A stretch of DNA of 64,000 nucleotides from contig SNVD02014902.1 of assembly GCA_013180625.2 (NCBI GenBank), positions 1 through 64,000 on the forward strand, in the 5' to 3' direction. The notes under the pieces were generated by a model. The model searched no databases. It was not told the DNA's origin and worked only from the letters and a program-made list of their open reading frames with translations. Source of the DNA: Boswellia sacra. Its lineage: Eukaryota; Streptophyta; Magnoliopsida; Sapindales; Burseraceae. Both the position numbers and the translations under genes were made by a program. This document shows positions 58,200 through 64,000 of the stretch, piece after piece (the stretch's first letter is position 1; every line of letters begins with the position of its first letter).

Positions 58200-59977
58200 T
58201 CAGTTTGCAAGAGGATTGATAACATGACCAGTGAACATCACCACTCCAGTCATGTCCTCTCTGATTACGAACATGAATGGGTGGTCAGCCACAAAATCTA
58301 TCTTATCAGAACGAGGCAGTCCCCTGAGTGCTATAACAGCAGCAGAAGCAGCAGCAGCTTCTGTCCCTTCTTCATTAACTTCTATGAAGGATTTCTGGAA
58401 TATGCTTGAAACATATAGGTCCTTACCCACAGGGGTGTCCACCATCTCTGTCAAACCTCCTTCACCGGAGAAAGGCAACACTACTCCTAATCCCTTAAGA
58501 ACTTTGGAAGCTTCAAAACCAAAGGAGATCTTAAACCTTGGAATCCTGAAGTCACCAACTTCCACTTTTTGGGAAGGGATGTGGCGGTCTAGGAACCCAG
58601 ATTCAGAACTCAACTTCTCCACCAAAGCTGGCAGCCCATCTTTTGCATCTGGAAGAAAGTAGTACATGGAGAAAAGGCGCTTGTCTTGACCTTGCTTATA
58701 AGGAAGCCCCAGAACTTTGAAACCATTAAAGGCACTCAGAAGTTGCTTCTTCTTGCTAGTCATAAAGGGCACCTGAACTGAGCCACCATTCAGTAGGTGA
58801 AACTCATAATCTTTTGTTTTTGATGAATCAAATTTTTCATTCCAAGCTCCTTTGAAATAGAGTGCATTTGCAAATATAAGTCTGCTTGAACTGTCAACAG
58901 ACCCAGGAGGAAGAACTTCCCTAATAAGGCCACTTGACTCCTTTTCAGCCCACAAATTTACTTCTCGAATTACGTCAGCAGCCTTCAAAGATGGCATCAA
59001 AATTAAATATTTACCATGAACACATTCATTAGATAGGTACCAAGATACTAGCTAGCAACAGAACCATGTAATATTTTTCTACTAAATCATCACCGACAAT
59101 ATGGGCATTAGGGCATCCACCAGGTAAATTCAAAGGCAATTTAATAACACGGTAAATTATTTTCAAATTTATTTAAAAACACATCATGTAGTGGTGTAGT
59201 GTTCACGAGACCAAGCTAAATGTACAAACTAGACGCTGGGTTAGATCAACAACCTAGCAGAAGAGACAACAAAACCCAAGTCTTTGGCGAGAAAGGTCCT
59301 AGTCTTCTTTTTTTTTTTTTTTTTTTTTTGGCCCAAATTCATCCAAAAAAACAAGTGAAATAGCATTTGTGATCCAGTAAAGCAAAATTCTAGTAATACA
59401 CTCCATTCAATTCACACAAGAGTTTGAGTTTGAGCATTCTTTGTTAATCAAACATCAGCAACAAAACAGATATAATGCTGAATAAAAAAATAAAAGTAAA
59501 ATTGTTTCCTATAGCATAATGCCTTCATTAAGGTCCACAAATGCCAAAGGCTAATCGCGATTAAGTGAAATGAAAGAGAATTTTTACCTTGGTTTGGAAA
59601 TCTACTTGATTAGAGGCAGCCTTGTAGATAGTATTCAGAACCTGTTTGAAAGAACCTTTGAGAGAGAGGGACTTGTCGATCCAAACACCGTTCGCGAAGG
59701 ACAAGCGGGGCCCACCACTTGGACTCCCATCGGCGAAAACAAGGGCAACAAGCTCCGAGGAGAAGGTGTTAAGCTGGTCATTGGATTTGGACTTGAGAAA
59801 TGAGAGGAGCTGGTCGAGGGTGGGGCCCTTTGACCCAGCCGCGATCAGGCTCAGAACCACACTGATCGACAACGGCGAGAACACTAGGTTCGCATCCTTG
59901 GCTTCGGTTAAGAGGACGTGCTTTGTCAGGGACAAAGCAACGTCAGTTTGCTTGCTGACTGATTCCCGGATGTCCAT
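58200..59977 (-). CDS. Serpin of the plant ZX type
   Basis: Two exons, 59977-59588 and 58982-58200, give 390 residues, the normal serpin-ZX length. The start [15 protein letters not shown] (59977) is preferred over an ATG 30 codons upstream, because it gives the family's usual N-terminus. Serpin marks are [38 protein letters not shown], and the C-terminal [22 protein letters not shown]. The reactive-centre loop has hinge [12 protein letters not shown] (334-345), then [10 protein letters not shown], with Arg350 the probable P1 (17-residue hinge spacing). The P2-P1-P1' residues are Leu-Arg-Gly, as in Arabidopsis Serpin1, which inhibits metacaspase 9 and the protease RD21. The protein probably acts as a cytosolic suicide inhibitor of proteases during stress or cell death. 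The small-residue hinge supports an inhibitory serpin. The gene looks intact. Confidence 0.93.
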
Positions 59978-61197
59978 GTTTTTTTCTTTTTTCTTTTTGC
60001 AGTGAAATGCTGGAAATGAAGAAGAAACGAAACCGACGGGTCGTTGTGAGTATATTTTATTATACAATTAGTCAATACTCGAAAGTCGATGTTTAAAACG
60101 ACGTCATTGTGCAGACGTAGATTTCGAAAAGACGGTTGCCGCGTACGAGTGCGATTGTTCGAAATGAGATGAGATGGCCACGGCGTTGATGTTTGCTTAG
60201 GAATTAAGCAGACGGTGGGCCTTCTTGGGCTAGTCCTCTGCTTTCAAAATTTGGGCTTCCTATGTAAAATTTGGCCCAGACTAGTGCTGTATTAGTATAC
60301 TGTACTATTTAACCTCCACAATTCTGATTCATTAACTTTCATTTTTATTTTATTTTTTTATAATTTTATCTTAAAATAAAATTATTCAGAAAGGGAAAAA
60401 AAAACCTAAATACACATCTTTCTTGTTTGTTAAGTTATAAACCGTAGTTTAAAAATATTGTTTTATGTATGCACCTTCTTTAAAATCAAAACACTAAAGT
60501 TTTGTTTGGTATATATTTATCTCTTTATTTGTATATATTTTATAGGCTATTTAAGAAAGAACTCGAGGACATAGAAATATTATGATCTAAATAAGCAAGA
60601 TTTACACGAGTCTAACATAATTTTTTTTTTCCAGATTTGTATTAATTTTATTGATCTAAACGAAAGGCCTCTTGTGGATTTAAACAAGAGCCATTGGCAT
60701 GATTCACATGAAGCATGGAGACCACCTTAGTTCAGGTACAAAACTCCTACTTGCAGGTTTAAATCCCGTAAGAAGAAACCAACAACTTCCAGTTTTGAAT
60801 CTCATAAAAGAAGACATATCAAAGTCTATACCTAGGATGCCAAATAAATTGAACCTTGATGAGAATGAAAACAGATAAAACGATTGTATATATACAACCA
60901 TGAAACTTATTTAATTTATATTGAAGAAACTTCATATTGTATATTTCTCTTTAGCGGAGTATAATGAAAAACTCACTTATATAATTAATAGGTAATTTGA
61001 GAATTAATTGAAATTCAATAAGAAAATATTAATAATTTTAAATTTTGAATAAGATAAATTTAGAGATAGGGGTTTATCAGTTAGAAAGTCAGATTTATTA
61101 TTAATATGATAACTCATATCTTCATCGATTTTTTATAGGATATTGTCAACAACCACTCTCGAGGTTTGGCCTATTATTAGACGAAAATAAATATTAT
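59978..61197. other. Serpin promoter side, no gene seen
   Basis: It contains the serpin 5' leader and promoter, then AT-rich DNA. Short frames are present but none has support. Confidence 0.45.
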
Positions 61198-61354
61198 GTT
61201 CGTTTATAAATCTAAATCACTATGCTGCACATTTTTCAATATAATTTATATTCAACCTCAACCACGTATTCTTTTCAAAATTCAAAATAATTCAAAATCA
61301 ACCACATATGCATAAATTTAATTAAAAACAAAAATACCGAATTCATAAACGAAC
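61198..61354. mobile_element. MITE-like element with short terminal inverted repeats
   Basis: The left end reads GTTCGTTTATAAAT and the complement of the right end reads GTTCGTTTATGAAT (13 of 14). It is 157 bp and AT-rich. The interior on the minus strand (ATATGTGGTTGATTTTGAAT ... TATAAATTATATTGAAAAAT) is clearly related to the Tourist-like element at 50738-50912. The right inverted repeat seems to continue (GGGTGC before GTTCG) whereas the left does not, so the outer end may be eroded. No target duplication was found. Confidence 0.55.
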
Positions 61355-62340
61355 GCACCCAAAAATTACAAAGTTTTCTAAAATAGGGTAACAAATAAAA
61401 TAATCCGTTAAACCGCAATGTTAAAATTGAAAATTTACTATTCATCTCCTTCCTACCTTCCGAAACAAAGGAGATAAGAATTTGTAATTTTCATTTGACC
61501 CAACAAAACTCTACACCGTCGTCCAGTCAGCTGCCGCCACTTTGCACAACCTCATCGTCGACTACTACCATCTGATAATCGAAGCGAATCGGGAAATCAT
61601 CCACTCGTTAGTCGAAATCATCAAAACCCGCAACTCGTGCGCCCTCGTTTTTGCTGATCGCCGAGGATGTGAGTGTAGAGGGGTTCAATAAGTGTTTTGG
61701 GGCGGGAGTGTTGGTGGATTTGTCGGATACGAGTACGGGTCGAGTGGGAGAGGGAAATTATTGAGAAAGAGGGAAAAAAGATGGTGTCAAATTCTTGTTA
61801 TAGTGCCAAACCTGTGAGTGTATATACGAGGGCGCTCTTTTATTTGCCATCAGTTGCAGTTGCGTTGACACGACCTGCCCCTAGCTACACGAGCGAATCG
61901 TGCCTAAAACTATGTTAAGAAAATTTACTTTTTAAAATATATTCTAATTTAAGAAAATTTGACAGAGTCTCCCCAGTATTTTTGACTAATCTCCCTGCCA
62001 AGTACACAAATTTTAACACTTCCAAAATATTTATAAAACTACTAACTTCCTTTTTGGGGACCTTAAGTCCTCTATCAAAACAATTGTTTCTCCAAAACAA
62101 TCTTTAGAAGAAAGTACGGCATCTGGCCTTAAATATAATTAATTACAATTCAAAAGTTTACAACTAGGATTTTTTTTTATATATAAGCTTCCTCAAAACT
62201 CATGCATAAAGAGTAGACAAAAGTTTTTAAAGGAAACTAAAACAAAATCCTTGATGTATATACAGTATAAAAAAAATATACACATGTAACAAAATCATCT
62301 GCAAAAGTAAAACTAGGTATCAAAAAGAAAGCTTCCAAAA
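61355..62340. other. Spacer with a GC-richer block of unknown nature
   Basis: The stretch 61490-61910 is less AT-rich and includes CCGTCGTC and CATCGTCGACTACTACC words, but reading frames are short and end in stops. It could be a degraded gene or a 5' region. Nothing is recognised. Confidence 0.35.
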
Positions 62341-64000
62341 CATCATCAAGTGGCCAACCTCAGGTAGCTATTGGCGTTCTGACTGAACACTGCAATCTCC
62401 TGGGAAAAATGGGTTTAAAAAAAAAAGGGTGAGTATAAACTCAGTGAGTGGGATAGAGTCATTAAAATAGATAAAAATTTGCATAAGATAAAATAATACA
62501 TCATAACAAGTAATTAACTAAAAATTCTGCTTTACTAACATTGATTAGAAAACTGCTTCTAAAAGATACAAAAACGAGGAAGCTAATCTTTAAATAATCC
62601 ATATGCCTTTCACAAAAATCAAATTTTGATATAAAAATATTCTAAGGCATTTCCACTTACATTCAATTTGATAACTGTATTAAGGTTCTAAATCCCGTAA
62701 AACTCATTTCGCATTTTAAATTTCTAAATCATTACAGTTTCACTAATCAAGTACCCAAACTAATTTGACTGATCACGACCTGGCGGGGCTAGGATCGCTC
62801 AGACCAAGATATCTCTATACTGATCCTACGCATGCGCAGAGCTGCCCCCAAAGGGCTAAACATCCAGATCACACGGCCCAAAGCCTCTATGTGTGCCTGA
62901 ATGGGTCCCAAAGACCTCTATACTTTCACTATCTGAATGAATTGGGTACTAGCTTAGTAAAACATAAAAATTCGATTCTGTACTTTTAAATCTCTAAAAC
63001 ATTAAACAATTCTTTCTAATAACAACATAGATAAAATTTGATAAACCATGAAATATGCTTCATACAAGAATAAAGGAATATCTGTTTACTAATATAATAA
63101 AGTTTCGCTAACAATTATAATAAAAATAGAAATTTATAAATTATAATTCAATTATTGGTAAAAATGTATGTTTTTCCCACTCACTATCTTGCGGATTAAC
63201 TTGCGTGGCAACCTCTTCTGCGATCGGATCTCGGTATGTATTAGGAACCACAGTCTCACCTAAGGAGAAAGTCAAATAAAATTCTTTAATAGCACAAAAC
63301 CGTAGTCTCACCAATAACATATTAATTCTTCTAATTAACTCCATTTTCACACTTCTTAAACAGACCAATTCTGGTTCTCCGATTTTTAATAATTAATTGA
63401 CTCATCCAAATGGTCTAATTTTTTATAGAGGTCTTCTACACATACATATCTAATATCATATAAAATTTCATAGCATTATATGCTCAACAGGTATCTCAAA
63501 TCCTTCATTTTTCCAGATACACAAATTCTGTAAATTTCCTTCCAAATCTGACCTCTCACAATTCCAAAATACATGATAATTTGTACTGAATTTATAAAAT
63601 CACAAAAATCTCCAGTTTTAAACTAGACATATATACAAACTCATATCCCAAATTTCATAATTTTTGAAGACCTCTAGGTACCTTAATTAACTTGCCCAAT
63701 ACTGATTTTCTACAGAAAAACTGAATTTCTAGTGGTGAACAGTAAACTTCGAAAATTCATAATAAATTGCATACTCCACATTTTTCAGTGAATCCAATTT
63801 TAAACAAATCCTTAGGATGTCTATTTTAACATATAAAAATCTCAGAATCAGATTCAAATCCAACAGACTGCTATAATTTTCGAAATATATACTGTTCACA
63901 GAACCCTAATTTTCCATAATTATCATCAAAACTTCAATTCCTTCAAAATACAAGAAATTAAAGCTTAAATAAGCATGGAAATCTCATTTCTCTCTCTAGT
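62341..64000. repeat. Probable retroelement-derived sequence at window edge
   Basis: The region lacks coding potential but has features I associate with plant LTR or untranslated retroelement DNA: GGTGAGTATAAACTCAGTGAGT near 62427-62448, a GC-rich block with CGCAGAGCTGCCCCCAAAGG near 62834-62853, and repeated short phrases such as GAACAGTAAACTTCGAAAATT and TATACTGTTCACAGAA near the end. No LTR boundary, primer site or protein domain is visible in the window, so this is a tentative call. Confidence 0.3.

Noticed and set aside
58231..58662. 143-codon plus-strand frame
   Set aside because: Antisense shadow of the serpin second exon.

Overview
This window is nuclear DNA from a flowering plant, most likely a eudicot. 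The evidence is GT-AG introns, AT-rich spacers, several plant-only gene families (RPW8-type NLR, OSB, plant serpin, MAPKKK5) and plant-type LTR, hAT and Tourist-like elements. Gene family resemblance makes a Citrus-like woody eudicot plausible, but I cannot prove the species. I saw no rRNA, tRNA or CRISPR array.

Layout. 1-4661: inner half and one LTR of a decayed Athila-type Ty3/gypsy retrotransposon on the minus strand. 5029-5538: first copy of an AT-rich terminal-inverted-repeat element. 6815-8182 (+): small thioredoxin-fold protein. 9074-9475 (-): small single-pass membrane protein. 11437-18881 (-): CTC1, 16 exons. 19158-19658: second copy of the AT-rich element. 20243-21728: hAT element carrying a captured fragment of an SF1 helicase gene. 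23112-29645 (-): gamma-tubulin complex component 5-like gene, 17 exons, with a small non-autonomous Copia element in intron 8. 31170-36869 (-): MAPKKK5-like kinase, 11 exons, one intron with a GC donor. 38878-41124 (+): organellar single-stranded-DNA-binding protein of the OSB family. 46115-49099 (+): ADR1-type helper NLR, 5 exons. 51218-55817 (-): nucleobase-ascorbate transporter, 14 exons. 58200-59977 (-): serpin of the ZX type. 60000-64000: no confident gene; a short inverted-repeat element and probably retroelement-derived sequence at the right edge.

The nine host genes are not an operon and do not form one pathway. CTC1 (telomere capping) and OSB (organellar DNA) are both genome-maintenance factors. 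ADR1, MAPKKK5 and serpin all belong to families linked to immunity and cell death. This grouping may be chance. All gene models were spliced by eye: reading phase was checked across every junction, and the resulting lengths (CTC1 1377, GCP5 1022, MAPKKK5 729, OSB 273, ADR1 828, NAT 550, serpin 390 residues) fit their families.

The most interesting feature is the hAT element with a near-perfect 8-bp target duplication around a helicase gene fragment. Next are the Copia derivative that makes up about nine tenths of a GCP5 intron, the GC-AG intron near the end of MAPKKK5, telomere-like motifs inside the first exon of CTC1, and a W-box cluster upstream of ADR1.
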